A stretch of 64,000 nucleotides of DNA from Catellatospora coxensis. Its GTDB lineage: Bacteria; Actinomycetota; Actinomycetes; Mycobacteriales; Micromonosporaceae. The notes beneath the pieces are model-generated. The model saw only the letters and a program-made list of their open reading frames with translations. It was not told the origin of the DNA and made no database searches. Positions 1 to 9,667 of this stretch are shown here, piece after piece. The stretch covers positions 62,001 to 126,000 of the forward strand of contig NZ_BONI01000006.1 of NCBI RefSeq assembly GCF_016862635.1, written 5' to 3'. A program made the translations under genes and the position numbers. Numbering within the stretch: position 1 is the first letter of the stretch; every line of letters begins with the position of its first letter.

Positions 1-119
1 CGCTGACAGTGCGACAGGCTAACGAGCGGAATGCAGAATTCAGGCTCTTACACGCGGAAGTCTCCAAATAAGCCCTAATTTCCCCAATACGTATGGAGAA
101 GGGAATTGTCGGGAACTAA

Positions 120-161
120 ACAGCCGCACCCGCCCTCCGGGTACGGGGCGGATGCGGCTGT
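120..161 (-). terminator. Intrinsic terminator after the mannanase gene
   Basis: A hairpin with outer arms ACAGCCGCA and TGCGGCTGT and inner GC-rich pairing lies 14 bases past the stop of the minus-strand mannanase gene. Read on the minus strand it is followed by TTTAGTT, a short T tract. This fits rho-independent termination of the mannanase transcript. Confidence 0.75.
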
Positions 162-175
162 TCGCAAAGCGGCTG

Positions 176-2062
176 TCAGCTGCGCGTACAGGTCAGCGCC
201 GGTACCGCGTTGACCGAGTTGTTCCAGGTCCCGTTGAAACCGAACGACGTGGACGCGTTCGGGCCGAGGTTGCCGTTGTAACTCATGTTGCGCGCGGTGT
301 GGCTCGCGCCGCTGGCGGTGTCCTGGGCGCTCCAGATCTGCGTGATGGTCTGCCCGTTGGCGAACGTCCAGGTCACGGCCCAGCTGGTGCTGGCGGTGGA
401 GCCGTTGGTCACGGTCACGTTCGCCCCGAAGCCGCCGGGCCACTGGTTGGTGATCGCGTACGTCGCCGTGCAGCCGCCCGTGCCGCCGCCGGACTGCGTG
501 GTCACGCTCACCGTGGACGAGCGCGAAGAGCGGTTGCCCGCGGCGTCCTTGGCGTACACGGCCAGGGTGTACTGCGTGGCGGCGGTCAGGCCGGTCAGCG
601 AGGCGGAGTTGCCGCTCGGCGAGGCGAGCACGGTCTCCGTCGAGCCCGACACCCGCACCACGTCGTAGCCGGTCACACCCACGTTGTCCGTCGACGCCGT
701 CCAGGACAGCGACAGGGAGGAAGAGGTCACGCTCGACGCCGACGGGGTGCCCGGCGTGGTCGGGGCCTGCGTGTCGCCGCCGGTGCCCGAGGTGGTCACG
801 GTCACCGTGTTCGAGCGGGCCGAGCGGTTGCCCGCGGCGTCCTTGGCGTACACGGCGAGCGTGTACTGCGTGCCCGCGGACAGGCCGGTCAGCGCCGCCG
901 AGTTCGTGCTCGGCGAGGCCAGCACCGTCTCCGTCGAACCCGACACCCGCACCACGTCGTAGCCGGTCACACCCACGTTGTCCGTCGACGCCGTCCAGGA
1001 CAGCGACAGGGAGGAAGAGGTCACGCTCGACGCCGACGGGGTGCCCGGCGTCGTCGGGGCCTGCGTGTCGCCGCCGGTGTTGTAGATGGTCGCCTGGGTC
1101 GAGGTGGTGGACAGGCCGTTGCTGCCGGTGATGTAGCGGTTGCCCCAGGTGCTGCGCTGGGCCGGGTTGAAGCTCGTCACCATGTCGAGGTACTCGACAC
1201 CGCCGCCGTTGCCGCTCCACGACCAGCCCATGTTGCCGATGCCGGCGGTCTGGGTCTTGGCCATGATGGTGTCCTCGTCGGGGTTGCCGTCGGAGTGGTT
1301 GTCACCGAACTCGCACACGCACAGCGCCAGGTTGCGGCTGGTGAAGGAGTCGACGTACGCGTTCACCTCGGCGGCGGTGTCGAACACGCCGTACATGTGC
1401 ACGCTGAAGATGGTGTTGCCGGTGGTGTCGGCGGCCAGCACGCTCGGCGCGTTGTCGCGCATCGTGAACGACCAGTCCTGGCCCCAGTTCGGCGCGTCCA
1501 CCATGATGGTGTGCTGGAACCCGGCGTTGCGCAGCCGCTGGATGGCGCTCTTGGTGGCGTCGGTCCAGTTGGGGGTGACCGCGTTGTTGCCGATCGGCTC
1601 GTTGCCGATGTTGAGGATGACGTAGTTCTCCTGGCCGGTCAGCGCGCTCTGGATGCTGATCCAGTAGTTCACCGCCGCGTCCAGGCTGACCGCGCCGCTC
1701 TGCTCGCCGAAGCCGGTGGTGTCGTGGTTCTCCAGCACGCAGATCAGCTTGTTGGTCTTGCACAGCGAGATGACGTTGGCGACGTCGGAGGCGGTGTTGG
1801 TGGTCCAGCGCCCGCCGGACAGCACCACGCGCACGGAGTTGGCCCCGGCCGCCTTGATGTTGGCGAAGGAGCTGGTCTGGGTGGCGTACCAGGCGTGCGG
1901 GTGGTTGATGCCGCGCAGCTTGAGCGCGGTGCCGTTGGCCTCGACGAGCTTGCCGTTGGTGACGCGGATGCCGGTGGCGGCCTGCGCGGGCTGGCTGAAC
2001 GCCACCACGGCGGCGGCCAGCGTCAGCAGGGACGCAGCGGCCAGCGCGATCTTTCTCTTCAT
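176..2062 (-). CDS. Secreted beta-mannanase (GH5_8) with two FnIII domains and CBM2
   Basis: This 628-residue secreted enzyme probably hydrolyses internal beta-1,4 bonds of mannan or galactomannan outside the cell. A signal peptide (MKRKIALAAASLL... ending AQA-A) is followed by a GH5 catalytic domain at about residues 31-320 that most resembles the actinobacterial mannanase subfamily GH5_8. The acid/base Glu lies in NIGNEP (about E155) and the nucleophile Glu in CEFGDNH (about E251). Two nearly identical FnIII modules follow (about 330-425 and 428-522), then a C-terminal CBM2 (about 530-628) that would bind cellulose or mannan. The ATG at 2062 is chosen because a GAGGTG ribosome binding site precedes it and the signal peptide starts there. 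The gene is monocistronic with its own terminator. A cellulase specificity within GH5 is less likely but cannot be excluded. Confidence 0.92.
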   Translation of the reverse strand: MKRKIALAAASLLTLAAAVVAFSQPAQAATGIRVTNGKLVEANGTALKLRGINHPHAWYATQTSSFANIKAAGANSVRVVLSGGRWTTNTASDVANVISLCKTNKLICVLENHDTTGFGEQSGAVSLDAAVNYWISIQSALTGQENYVILNIGNEPIGNNAVTPNWTDATKSAIQRLRNAGFQHTIMVDAPNWGQDWSFTMRDNAPSVLAADTTGNTIFSVHMYGVFDTAAEVNAYVDSFTSRNLALCVCEFGDNHSDGNPDEDTIMAKTQTAGIGNMGWSWSGNGGGVEYLDMVTSFNPAQRSTWGNRYITGSNGLSTTSTQATIYNTGGDTQAPTTPGTPSASSVTSSSLSLSWTASTDNVGVTGYDVVRVSGSTETVLASPSTNSAALTGLSAGTQYTLAVYAKDAAGNRSARSNTVTVTTSGTGGDTQAPTTPGTPSASSVTSSSLSLSWTASTDNVGVTGYDVVRVSGSTETVLASPSGNSASLTGLTAATQYTLAVYAKDAAGNRSSRSSTVSVTTQSGGGTGGCTATYAITNQWPGGFGANVTVTNGSTASTSWAVTWTFANGQTITQIWSAQDTASGASHTARNMSYNGNLGPNASTSFGFNGTWNNSVNAVPALTCTRS

Positions 2063-2405
2063 GTTCACCTCGGAGGGAGCAGCCCCGCCGGCATGGCCGG
2101 CACGGGGGACGGACACGAGGACTCGGAATGACGCAGCCCGACGGCTCCCTACAAGCGTCGGCATCAGCATAGGTTGATGCACCGATGGGCGCAACCGGTT
2201 AAGGTGCCCCCTCCGGCCCCCGCACCCCGGGAGGCGAACGTTCGACTGAACCGGTTCATGCACGACGTCCGGCGACAGGCAGGTCAGCCGATAAGACGAG
2301 CACCGCCGCCGACCGGCCACGACCTGACCGGTGGGTCAGCGAACATGAAAGGCTCTACGTATCCTGCGGCGGCACGATCATCGTCACGGGAGGACGCAAC
2401 ACCCC
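2063..2405. promoter_or_regulatory. Divergent control region between mannanase and LPXTG protein
   Basis: This 343-base divergent spacer carries no gene. It holds a cluster of short palindromes at 2161-2258, described separately. A GGGAGGA ribosome binding site at about 2390-2396 serves the rightward LPXTG gene. No clear -35/-10 pair could be assigned by eye. Confidence 0.5.
2247..2258. promoter_or_regulatory. Candidate operator TGAACCGGTTCA
   Basis: This is a perfect 12-base palindrome with the CCGG centre often seen in LacI/GalR-family operators. A shorter AACCGGTT core recurs at 2193-2200, a perfect CGAACGTTCG palindrome sits next to it at 2235-2244, and GCATCA/TGATGC arms lie at 2161-2180. 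The cluster is 100-200 bases upstream of the mannanase start, a sensible place for sugar-responsive repression. No cognate regulator is encoded nearby. Confidence 0.45.
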
Positions 2406-3926
2406 ATGAGACTGCCCATCCCCCGCCGCCTGCTGGCGGTGGGCGCCGTCGCCGCGGCCGCCATCGCGCTGGCCCCCGCGCCCGCCCACGCCGCCGGCTA
2501 CTTCGGCGCCCAGTTCGACGACCTGACCATGGGCGCCGCCGGCGCGCCGGGCAAGGTCTACCCGCTGTACATCTTCGGCGAGGACGTCACCGGCGGCAAG
2601 GTCGTCCTCGACCTGGCCGAGCTGGACGGCATCGCCAAGGTCTCATTCCTCGACCCCGACGACGAGCGGTGCAAGGTTGTCGACAAGGCCGCGACCTGCA
2701 CCTTCGCCGACGGCGGCGTCGACAGCATCATTTCCGTGCTGCTGCAGCCGCTGGCAGGCGCGACCGAGGGCAAGACCGCCGAGGTCCCGGTGACCACGTC
2801 GTCGGCCGACCACGAGCCGTACACCGTCAACACCAAGGTCACCGTCAAGAGCGGCGCCGACCTGATCGTCCTGGACCAGGGCAAGTACGACCAGGCGGCG
2901 AAGGTCGGCGAGGACGTGTCGCTGCCCATGGTCGTCGGCAACGTCGGCGACCAGGCCGTGTCGACGCTGAGCTTCACCTTCAGCTTCACCCACGGCATCA
3001 CCCCCGTCGAGTACGAGGAGTGCCAGTACGCCGTCTGGGACGAGGCCCAGGGCACGCACGTCTACTGCACCCTGCGCTTGACGAAGCCGCTGGCCTCCAA
3101 CGAGGCCGTCGAGATCAAGGGCGGTTTCCAGGGCCGCATCGCGGCCGACACCTCGAAGTTCGAGCGGGGCAGCTCCAGCGTGGACGTCGGCGAGGACCTC
3201 CCCGCCCAGGCGCGTACCCGGATGGGCTTCGCCGAGCGCGGCTCAGGCAAGCACCTCGAGCTGGTCCCGGCCACCATGCCGAGCCAGCGCAGCGCGCGCG
3301 TCGTCGAGATCGACACTCGGGACAACTGGGCCGACTCCAGCTGGCTCATCGACACCCCGTTCGACCTCGCCGCGATCGGCGCGGACGTGGCCGGTGGCGT
3401 CGGTGACGTCGTGACGACGAAGCTCGGCGTGAAGAACGCAGGCCCCAGCTCGGCGAACTCGGTCAGCTCCGGCGAGCCGATCCTGATGTTCGGCATCACC
3501 GTGCCCGAATGGGCCAAGCTCGTCGGCGTGCCGAAGGAGTGCGAGGCGATCGAGAAGGTCGGCGACGGCTACGAGGGCCGGGGCTCCAAGCCCGGGTACA
3601 CGTACTACCACTGCTGGAACCAGAGCTACTTCTTCGGCGCCGGTGAGACGTACACGCTGGACTTCAAGTTCGAGATCACCGGCGACAGCGGCGCGGACGG
3701 CCTGTCCACGCTGACCCCGGTCGGCCGCTGGGAGCCGTGGACCGACGCGAACAACGCCAACAACGACGCGGCGATCACGCACGCGGCGGGCGGCACCGGC
3801 GGCGGCCTGCCGGTCACCGGCGTCCAGGTCGGCCTGATCGCCGGCGTGGGCGGCGCGCTCGTGGCGCTCGGCGTCGTCGTGTTCATGACGGCCCGTCGCC
3901 GGCGTATGCCGGTCGAGCTGAACTGA
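2406..3926 (+). CDS. LPXTG-anchored cell-surface protein of unknown function
   Basis: This 506-residue protein has a signal peptide (MRLPIPRRLLAVG... cleaved near AHA-A). Its long Asp/Gly-rich extracellular part is probably made of beta-sandwich repeats, with recurring phrases such as VGNVGD and LGVKNAGPSS that look like DUF11/CARDB-type modules. The C-terminus is a classic sortase signal: LPVTG at about residues 468-472, a hydrophobic segment, and a basic tail TARRRR. Sortase would attach it to peptidoglycan. The ATG follows a GGGAGGA site. It is divergent from the mannanase and may share regulation with it. The ligand is not recognisable, and no sortase gene lies in the window. Confidence 0.85.
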   Translation: MRLPIPRRLLAVGAVAAAAIALAPAPAHAAGYFGAQFDDLTMGAAGAPGKVYPLYIFGEDVTGGKVVLDLAELDGIAKVSFLDPDDERCKVVDKAATCTFADGGVDSIISVLLQPLAGATEGKTAEVPVTTSSADHEPYTVNTKVTVKSGADLIVLDQGKYDQAAKVGEDVSLPMVVGNVGDQAVSTLSFTFSFTHGITPVEYEECQYAVWDEAQGTHVYCTLRLTKPLASNEAVEIKGGFQGRIAADTSKFERGSSSVDVGEDLPAQARTRMGFAERGSGKHLELVPATMPSQRSARVVEIDTRDNWADSSWLIDTPFDLAAIGADVAGGVGDVVTTKLGVKNAGPSSANSVSSGEPILMFGITVPEWAKLVGVPKECEAIEKVGDGYEGRGSKPGYTYYHCWNQSYFFGAGETYTLDFKFEITGDSGADGLSTLTPVGRWEPWTDANNANNDAAITHAAGGTGGGLPVTGVQVGLIAGVGGALVALGVVVFMTARRRRMPVELN

Positions 3927-3944
3927 CCTGATCCCAGGCAGACA

Positions 3945-3976
3945 GATGGCCGCCGGGCACCCGCCCGGCGGCCATC
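3945..3976. terminator. Bidirectional terminator hairpin
   Basis: A perfect 14-bp stem (GATGGCCGCCGGGC and its complement) with a 4-base loop fills the gap between the two converging genes that end at 3926 and 3984. Its strength and position fit a shared bidirectional terminator. There is no T tract, which is usual in such GC-rich genomes. Confidence 0.75.
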
Positions 3977-3983
3977 GCCGTCT

Positions 3984-6134
3984 TCAGGCCTGCTCCACCT
4001 CGATCCGCAGCCCCGCATTCACCAGCCGCGCGGCCAGCGCGTCGCCCATCGCCACGGCGGTGGTGACCTGCCCCGACGTCGGCGGCAGCTCGTCGAAGGC
4101 CAGGCACAGCGCCGACTCGGCGAGCATCTTGGCGGTCTCGCCGTAGCCGGGGTCGCCACCGGACACCTCGGTCACCACCCGCCGGCCGCCGCCCTCCCCC
4201 ACGAAACGGGCCGTGAACCAGCTCTTCGCCCGCTGCTCGGCGCTCGGCCCCTGCCCGCCCGGCCGCCGCCGCATCAGCCACCGCCGCACCGGCCCGAGCT
4301 GGGCCAGCACGAACAGCACCGCCGCGCCCGCGAGCCCGGCCAGCGCGACCGGCAGGCGGCGCACCGCCGCGCTGTGGGTGTAGGCGAAGTCCGGCCCGTA
4401 CCGCTCCAGCGCCGCCGCGGACCGGCCCACGATCTGCGGATCGACCGTCGGCAGCGGCACCGACCAGCCCTGGAGCCCGCTGTCCGGGTGCACCCGGCGC
4501 AGCCCGCCCAGCGGTGTGCGGATCCGCCTGCCCGCCGGACGGGGGTCGAGCGCGCGGCGTTCGCGGCCCGCCCGCGCGGTCTCCCGCCGCCGGGAGAACG
4601 CCAGCAGCGCCGAGGCCAGCGTGCCGCCGGACACCGTGCCACCGGCGCGGACGTGGCCGTCGACCCGGATCGGGCCGTCGGCCGGCAGCCGCCCGACGGT
4701 CAGGTACACGCCGAGATCGTGCGGCACAGAGTCGAACCCGCACGCGTGCACCAGCCGCGCCCCGGACGCGACGGCGGCGGCGTGGTGGCGCACATAAATG
4801 TCGTCGATGAACTCCGGCTCCCCGGTCAGGTCCACGTAGTCGGTGCCGGCCGACGCGCACGCGGCCACCAGCGGCTCCCCGTGCAGCACGTACGGGCCGA
4901 CGGTGCTGATCACCACGCGGGCCGAGGCGGCCAGCGCGGCCAGCGACGCCGGGTCGCCGCTGTCGGCGTGCAGCAGCGGCAGCTCGGCGCAGCCGGGCAC
5001 GGCGGCGGCCAGCCGGTCCCGCACCGCCGCGAGCCGGGCCTGGTCACGCCCGGCGAGCGCCCACCGGCAGCCCTCCGGCGCGTGGTGTGCAAGGTATTCG
5101 GCGGTCAGGCCGCCGGTGTACCCCGTCGCTCCGAACAGCACGACGTCGTACGGCCGGTCCGCGCGCCGCGTGGCCTCGCCCGCCGTCCCGGCAGCAGCGC
5201 CGGCCGGCGCATCGCCCGACCGCAGTACGCCACCCGCGGTCGCCGCGGCACCCGTCCGCGCCTCGTCGCCAGGCCGCACCTCGTCGCCAGACCGCACGTC
5301 GTCGCCGGACCGCTGGCCGAAGGAGAGCACCGTGGTGTCGTCGAGCTCCAGGGGACGCCATGATTCTGCCCCGCTGCGGCCGTGCTTGGGGTCGACGCCG
5401 ATGAGCACCCGCCCGCCCGCGCGCACCCGCACGTGCCGGGCTTCCCAGTCGACGGTCGCCCGCTGCCGGATCTTCCCCCCGCAGCGCCAGCTCCGGTCTC
5501 GGAAACCCACGACCTGGGAGTGGCCGTGGATCTGCCCGAACGGCACGAAGCCGCCGGTGGCGTGGAAGCTGAGCCATTCGCCGTACAGCTCCGAGCCGGC
5601 CTCGGCCCACAGCGGCCCGGACTTGCCGTCGGCGCCGGTGTAGAAACCGCGCCACAGCATCGGCTCGGGCCGCTCGTCGAGCAGCCGCGCCGCGGCCGCC
5701 GCGGTCGCCGGCTCGCCCAGCTCCTGCCAGCAGGCGACCGTCAGCCCGGCATGGCTGAGCAGGTAGTCGTCGCCGTCGGCGGTGCGCACCGCGGCCGCCA
5801 CGCGCAGCCTGCCGTCCGCCCACCAGGTGCGCAGGAGGCGGGCGTCGTCCTTGGACAGCCGTTCCGGGAAGAAGTGGTCGCCGCCGGGCAGGTACTGCGA
5901 CTCGTGGTTGCCGAGCAGCTGGATCCACTGGTCCGGCTGGTCGTCGAGGCGTCCGGCGACGATGCGCAGCACGCCGGAGCTGTCCGGGCCGCGGTCGACG
6001 AGGTCGCCGACCTGGATGACGGTCAGGTCGGCGGGCAGCCGCAGATCCTTCCTGCGCGCCCCGGCCGCGATCAGGGCCGTGCTGAGCTGATCGGGGAAAC
6101 CGCCGACGTCCCCGATGACGATGACCCGGCCCAT
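3984..6134 (-). CDS. Metallophosphoesterase fused to saccharopine-dehydrogenase-like reductase
   Basis: One uninterrupted 716-residue frame holds two enzymes. The N-terminal part (about 1-265) is a calcineurin-type phosphatase with the metal motifs [20 protein letters not shown] and GHSQ, like symmetrical Ap4A-hydrolase or PPP-type phosphatases. A low-complexity linker (about 265-325) rich in R-x-G-D repeats follows. From about residue 328 comes a Rossmann reductase starting [11 protein letters not shown], with GFDSVP and a hydrophobic helix near LFVLAQLG. That is the pattern of saccharopine-dehydrogenase-like or trans-acting enoyl reductases. The ATG at 6134 has a GAGGAG ribosome binding site. 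No convincing internal start with a ribosome binding site was found before the second domain. The two activities have no obvious common pathway. Translation as two products from internal GTG codons in the linker remains possible. Confidence 0.8.
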   Translation of the reverse strand: MGRVIVIGDVGGFPDQLSTALIAAGARRKDLRLPADLTVIQVGDLVDRGPDSSGVLRIVAGRLDDQPDQWIQLLGNHESQYLPGGDHFFPERLSKDDARLLRTWWADGRLRVAAAVRTADGDDYLLSHAGLTVACWQELGEPATAAAAARLLDERPEPMLWRGFYTGADGKSGPLWAEAGSELYGEWLSFHATGGFVPFGQIHGHSQVVGFRDRSWRCGGKIRQRATVDWEARHVRVRAGGRVLIGVDPKHGRSGAESWRPLELDDTTVLSFGQRSGDDVRSGDEVRPGDEARTGAAATAGGVLRSGDAPAGAAAGTAGEATRRADRPYDVVLFGATGYTGGLTAEYLAHHAPEGCRWALAGRDQARLAAVRDRLAAAVPGCAELPLLHADSGDPASLAALAASARVVISTVGPYVLHGEPLVAACASAGTDYVDLTGEPEFIDDIYVRHHAAAVASGARLVHACGFDSVPHDLGVYLTVGRLPADGPIRVDGHVRAGGTVSGGTLASALLAFSRRRETARAGRERRALDPRPAGRRIRTPLGGLRRVHPDSGLQGWSVPLPTVDPQIVGRSAAALERYGPDFAYTHSAAVRRLPVALAGLAGAAVLFVLAQLGPVRRWLMRRRPGGQGPSAEQRAKSWFTARFVGEGGGRRVVTEVSGGDPGYGETAKMLAESALCLAFDELPPTSGQVTTAVAMGDALAARLVNAGLRIEVEQA
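5262..5315 (-). repeat. 18-bp tandem repeat in the fusion linker
   Basis: Three adjacent 18-base units sharing the core TCGTCGCC-GG/GA-CCGC encode three six-residue R-x-G-D-(D/E)-x units. The repeat forms the interdomain linker of the phosphoesterase-reductase fusion and could change length by slippage without shifting the frame. Confidence 0.75.
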
Positions 6135-6246
6135 CCGCGCCTCCTCTTTCCCGCGCCGCCACACTACCCACGGCCCGCACGGTGGACCGGCCTGGGAAGC
6201 CCGGACGACCGCTGTCGTGATCACGGCACGGGACGACTTGGCGTCG

Positions 6247-9126
6247 ATGCCCGACAGCGGCGAAGATACGGTCGTGCAGACAGACCGCGCGTTCGTCGGG
6301 CGCAACGAGACTCTGCAACGCTTCCTCCACGCTGTGGCCGATCCACCCGCAGTGCTGTTCGTCGCGGGCGAGGCCGGCAGCGGCAAGACCAGGCTGATCA
6401 ACGAGTGGCGGCGGCAGGCCGGCGGTACGGTGCTGGCCGCCGCGTGCCCGCCGATCCGGCCGCCGCTGCCCCTGGCCGCGGTGACGGGCCTGCTGCTGAG
6501 CGCCGAGCCGCACCTGCCGCCGGCCTCCGCCTTGAACCCGCTGCTCGGCGCGCTGCGCCCGCTGCTGCCCGAACTCGCCGAGCGCATGCCGCCGGACCTG
6601 CCAGGGCTGGCCGACCCCGCCGAGGAGCGCCACCGGATGCTGCGGGCGATCCGCGCGCTGCTGGGCTCGCTGGGCCGGGTCACCCTGGTCGTCGAGGATC
6701 TGCAGTGGATCGACCCGGACTCACGCGACCTGCTGTCGCTGCTGCTGTCCGCGCCGCTGCCCGAGGTGTGCCTGGTGCTGTCGTACCGGCCGGAGGAGCT
6801 GGCGGTGCCGGGGCTGCCGCTCGGCGTCGCCGCGGCGTACGCCCCGCAGATGCGCTCGGCCACCGTGCGGGTCCATCCGCTGCAGGCCGAGGAGGTGCGC
6901 CAACTGGTACGCCAGGTGCGGCGGCAGAGCGGGGCCAACCCGGACGTGCCGGCCGACTTCACCGCCCGGCTCGCCACGGTCACCGGCGGCGTGCCCCGCG
7001 TCATCGAGGACGTGCTCGAACAGCTGCGCCTGCCCGGCGAGGACCCCGACGGCAACGGCTTCGGCCGGTTCGCGCCGCCCGCCCGGCTGCGCGAGCTGAC
7101 CAACGCCCGCGTCGCCGCGCTGTCCACGGCCGGGCGGCGCATCGCCGAGGCTGCCGCCGTGCTCGACGAGCCGGTCCCCGAGGAGCTGCTCGCCGAGGTG
7201 TCCGGGATGGACGCCGGCGAGGGCCGCGACGCGCTCGTGGAGGTGCTGGCCGGGGCGGTGCTCGCCGAGGCCGAGGACGGGCGCTACGGCTACCGCATCC
7301 CGCTGGCCGCCCGCGCCGTGTACGAGGTGATGCCCGGACCGTGGCGGCGCGAGCTGCACAGCCGCGCCGCGGCCGCGCTCGCCCACGGCAACGCGGCCCC
7401 GCAGCTGGCCCGGCTGGCCCACCACCACCGCCGCTCCGGCCAGCACAAGTCCTGGATGCGGCACGCCGAGGCGGCCGCCGAGCGCTACATCGCCGACGGC
7501 GACAACGAGGCCGCGATCGCCACCCTGGAGGAGGTGCTGGCCGACCAGACCGTGCCGCGCAACGTGCGCACCCGGCTGACGATCCGGCTGGCGCAGACCG
7601 CCGAGGTCGGCCGCCGCTCCGACCAGACCGTCGCGCTGCTGCGCCGCATCATCGCCGACGACCGGCTGCCCGTCGCCGCCCGCGGCGAGCTGCGGCTCAA
7701 GCTGGGGCTGGTGCTGATGAACCAGGCCGGGGAGTACGCCGAGGGCGCGGCCGAGGTGGAACGGGCCGTCGACGAGCTGCACGAGCGCCCGGCACTGGCC
7801 GCCCGCGCCATGGCCGTGCTGTCCTGGCCGGTGCTGCACTTCTCCTCGTTCAGCCACGACCTGGGCTGGCTGGAGCGCGCCGAGGAGGCCGCCGCGGCCT
7901 GCGACGACGCCGCCATCAAGATGGCCGTGCTCGCCAACCGGGCCACCCTGCTGATGAACTGCGGCGACCCCGTGGCGTGGACGGTGGCGCAGCGGCTGTC
8001 CACCGAGGGCGGCTCGAACCTGGCCGTACGCCAGCAGGTCGCCCGCGGCCTGCAGAACCTCGCCGACGCGACGATCCTGCTGGGCCGCCACCGCGCCGCC
8101 GAGGACTTCCTGCGCCAGGCCACCGACCTCGCCGCGCAGGTCGGCGCGTCGGTCACCTCCACCACGGCCCGCTGCACGATGCTGCGCCTGGACTGGTCGA
8201 TGGGCCGCTGGACCGGCCTCGCCGACCGGGCCACCGAGTTCATCGGGCCGGACGGCCCCACCACGGAGGTCGAGGGCCACCTGGTGACCGGGCTGCTGGC
8301 GATGGCGCGCGGCGACTGGGACACCGCCGAGTCCTCACTCGCGGCGGCGGGCGTCGCCGCGCCGCACACCAGCACGGTGCCCGTGGTCGCCGCGGCGTCC
8401 GGGGCGTACATCCGGGTGCTCGCGGCCCGGGGGCAGCTCGACGAGGCCGTCGCCGAGACCCGCCGCGCCGTCGACCGGGTGCGCGCCAAGGGGATCTGGA
8501 ACTGGGCCGCCGAGCTGGCCCCGTACGCGGTGCACGTGCTGGGCCAGGCGGGCCTGACCGGCGAGGCGCGCGGCCTGGCCGACGAGTTCGCCGCGGGCAT
8601 GGCCGGGCGGGAGTCGCCGCTCGCGGCGGCGTCCCTGGAGCTGTGCCGCGGGCACCTGCTGGCCGCCGAGGACCGGCACGCCGAGGCCGTGCCCCACTTC
8701 GCCGGCGCGGCGAAGGGCTTCGCGGCGCAGCCGCGCCCGTACGAGGCGGCCCAGGCCGAGGAGGGCCGGGCCCGCAGCGAACTGGCCCAACGACCCGGCG
8801 ACGCCGACGCGCTGGCGGTGCTGGCCGCGGCCGGAGCCGTGTTCACGGGACTGGGCGCGGGCTGGGACGCCGCCCGCTGCCAGCACACGCTGCGCGAGCA
8901 CGGGGTCGTGGCGCGGGGCGGGCGGCCCGGCTACGGCGGCGGCCTCACGCCCCGGGAACGGGAGGTGGCCCGGCTGGCCGCGCAGGGGCGCACCAACCGC
9001 GAGATCGCCCAGATGCTGTTCCTGTCGCCGCGCACCGTCGAGCAGCACGTCGCCCGCTCGCTGCACAAGCTCGGCGTCCACTCGCGAGCCGAACTGGCCG
9101 GGGTGGAGCTGGACCTGCCCGGTTGA
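6247..9126 (+). CDS. LuxR-family regulator with AAA-type ATPase domain
   Basis: This protein of about 959 residues belongs to the large LuxR (LAL/MalT-like) regulators. An N-terminal ATPase carries Walker A GEAGSGKT (about 38-48) and a Walker B-like [10 protein letters not shown] long helical TPR-like sensor region follows. The C-terminal LuxR helix-turn-helix (about 898-955) includes [23 protein letters not shown] and SPRTVEQHV. It would sense a ligand, hydrolyse ATP and activate transcription. The ATG at 6247 is used; GTG at 6274 ([10 protein letters not shown]) is a close alternative nearer the conserved start. The gene is divergent from the phosphoesterase fusion, which may be a target. 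The ligand is unknown. Confidence 0.85.
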   Translation: MPDSGEDTVVQTDRAFVGRNETLQRFLHAVADPPAVLFVAGEAGSGKTRLINEWRRQAGGTVLAAACPPIRPPLPLAAVTGLLLSAEPHLPPASALNPLLGALRPLLPELAERMPPDLPGLADPAEERHRMLRAIRALLGSLGRVTLVVEDLQWIDPDSRDLLSLLLSAPLPEVCLVLSYRPEELAVPGLPLGVAAAYAPQMRSATVRVHPLQAEEVRQLVRQVRRQSGANPDVPADFTARLATVTGGVPRVIEDVLEQLRLPGEDPDGNGFGRFAPPARLRELTNARVAALSTAGRRIAEAAAVLDEPVPEELLAEVSGMDAGEGRDALVEVLAGAVLAEAEDGRYGYRIPLAARAVYEVMPGPWRRELHSRAAAALAHGNAAPQLARLAHHHRRSGQHKSWMRHAEAAAERYIADGDNEAAIATLEEVLADQTVPRNVRTRLTIRLAQTAEVGRRSDQTVALLRRIIADDRLPVAARGELRLKLGLVLMNQAGEYAEGAAEVERAVDELHERPALAARAMAVLSWPVLHFSSFSHDLGWLERAEEAAAACDDAAIKMAVLANRATLLMNCGDPVAWTVAQRLSTEGGSNLAVRQQVARGLQNLADATILLGRHRAAEDFLRQATDLAAQVGASVTSTTARCTMLRLDWSMGRWTGLADRATEFIGPDGPTTEVEGHLVTGLLAMARGDWDTAESSLAAAGVAAPHTSTVPVVAAASGAYIRVLAARGQLDEAVAETRRAVDRVRAKGIWNWAAELAPYAVHVLGQAGLTGEARGLADEFAAGMAGRESPLAAASLELCRGHLLAAEDRHAEAVPHFAGAAKGFAAQPRPYEAAQAEEGRARSELAQRPGDADALAVLAAAGAVFTGLGAGWDAARCQHTLREHGVVARGGRPGYGGGLTPREREVARLAAQGRTNREIAQMLFLSPRTVEQHVARSLHKLGVHSRAELAGVELDLPG

Positions 9127-9667
9127 GCCCATGAGCGAGCGTCAGCGAGCGAATCATGAGCACAGCGACTCATGCTGGAGCCGAGCGCAGCGAGGCGGAA
9201 GCATGAGCGGCCCCCGGAACCGTTGCCGGCACCGGAGGCCACCTCCTCCCCAGGCCCCGTCGCGGCCCTGGCACAGGCCGGGCGACGGTGGATCGAGCCT
9301 GTTGTTCGTGCTGGTGGTGGAGGAGCGACGATCGGCCGCTCCCCCACCTCAGGGTCGTACGCCGCCAGCTCTGGATGACGACGCATCTCCCTGCCACACC
9401 GCTCAGCGAGAGCACTGGTTCCGGCCGGCGGTGACCGGCCGTTACCTTCAAACCGTTCGGGTCCCTCCGACGGGGTGCGAATCCACCCAGCGACACGGAG
9501 ACGAAGTCACGTGCCGCTGGGGAGTCGCTCGGCGGTTCCCAGGTGGTCCACCCATGCCTTCAACGATCGCCGAGCACGGCTGTGGCGACAATCCGTAGAG
9601 CGCTACGTAGCCATACGCAAGTAACCGGGACCGCCTACGGATGGCCCCGGACCATGCAAATTGCAGG
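9127..9667. other. 541-base intergenic region without a supported gene
   Basis: No reading frame here has a recognisable product, ribosome binding site or convincing codon pattern. The left edge (about 9130-9206) has three copies of ATGAGC and GCGAGCG-like words in a short repeated patch immediately after the regulator gene. The rest is featureless to my eye apart from GC-rich self-complementary stretches near 9421-9445. Confidence 0.5.

Noticed and set aside
152-2131. Long frames antisense to the mannanase, and similar antisense frames across the window
   Set aside because: In GC-rich DNA the complementary strand of real genes is often open; these products are Arg/Ala/Gly-rich with no domains.
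6134-7142. An N-terminal extension of the phosphoesterase fusion up to 7142
   Set aside because: The extension overlaps the LuxR regulator on the other strand, is Ser/Arg-rich, and lacks the GAGGAG site found before the ATG at 6134.
9400-9505. A tRNA-like pattern, with GCTCAGCGAGAGC resembling a D arm and GGGTGCGAATCCACCC resembling a T arm
   Set aside because: The D loop is too short, the T loop has six bases, the two parts are too far apart, and no acceptor stem pairs.
9131-9598. A 155-codon plus-strand frame after the LuxR regulator
   Set aside because: The product is Arg/Pro-rich and low-complexity with no domain, and it starts in a short repeated patch; it looks like chance open frame in GC-rich DNA.
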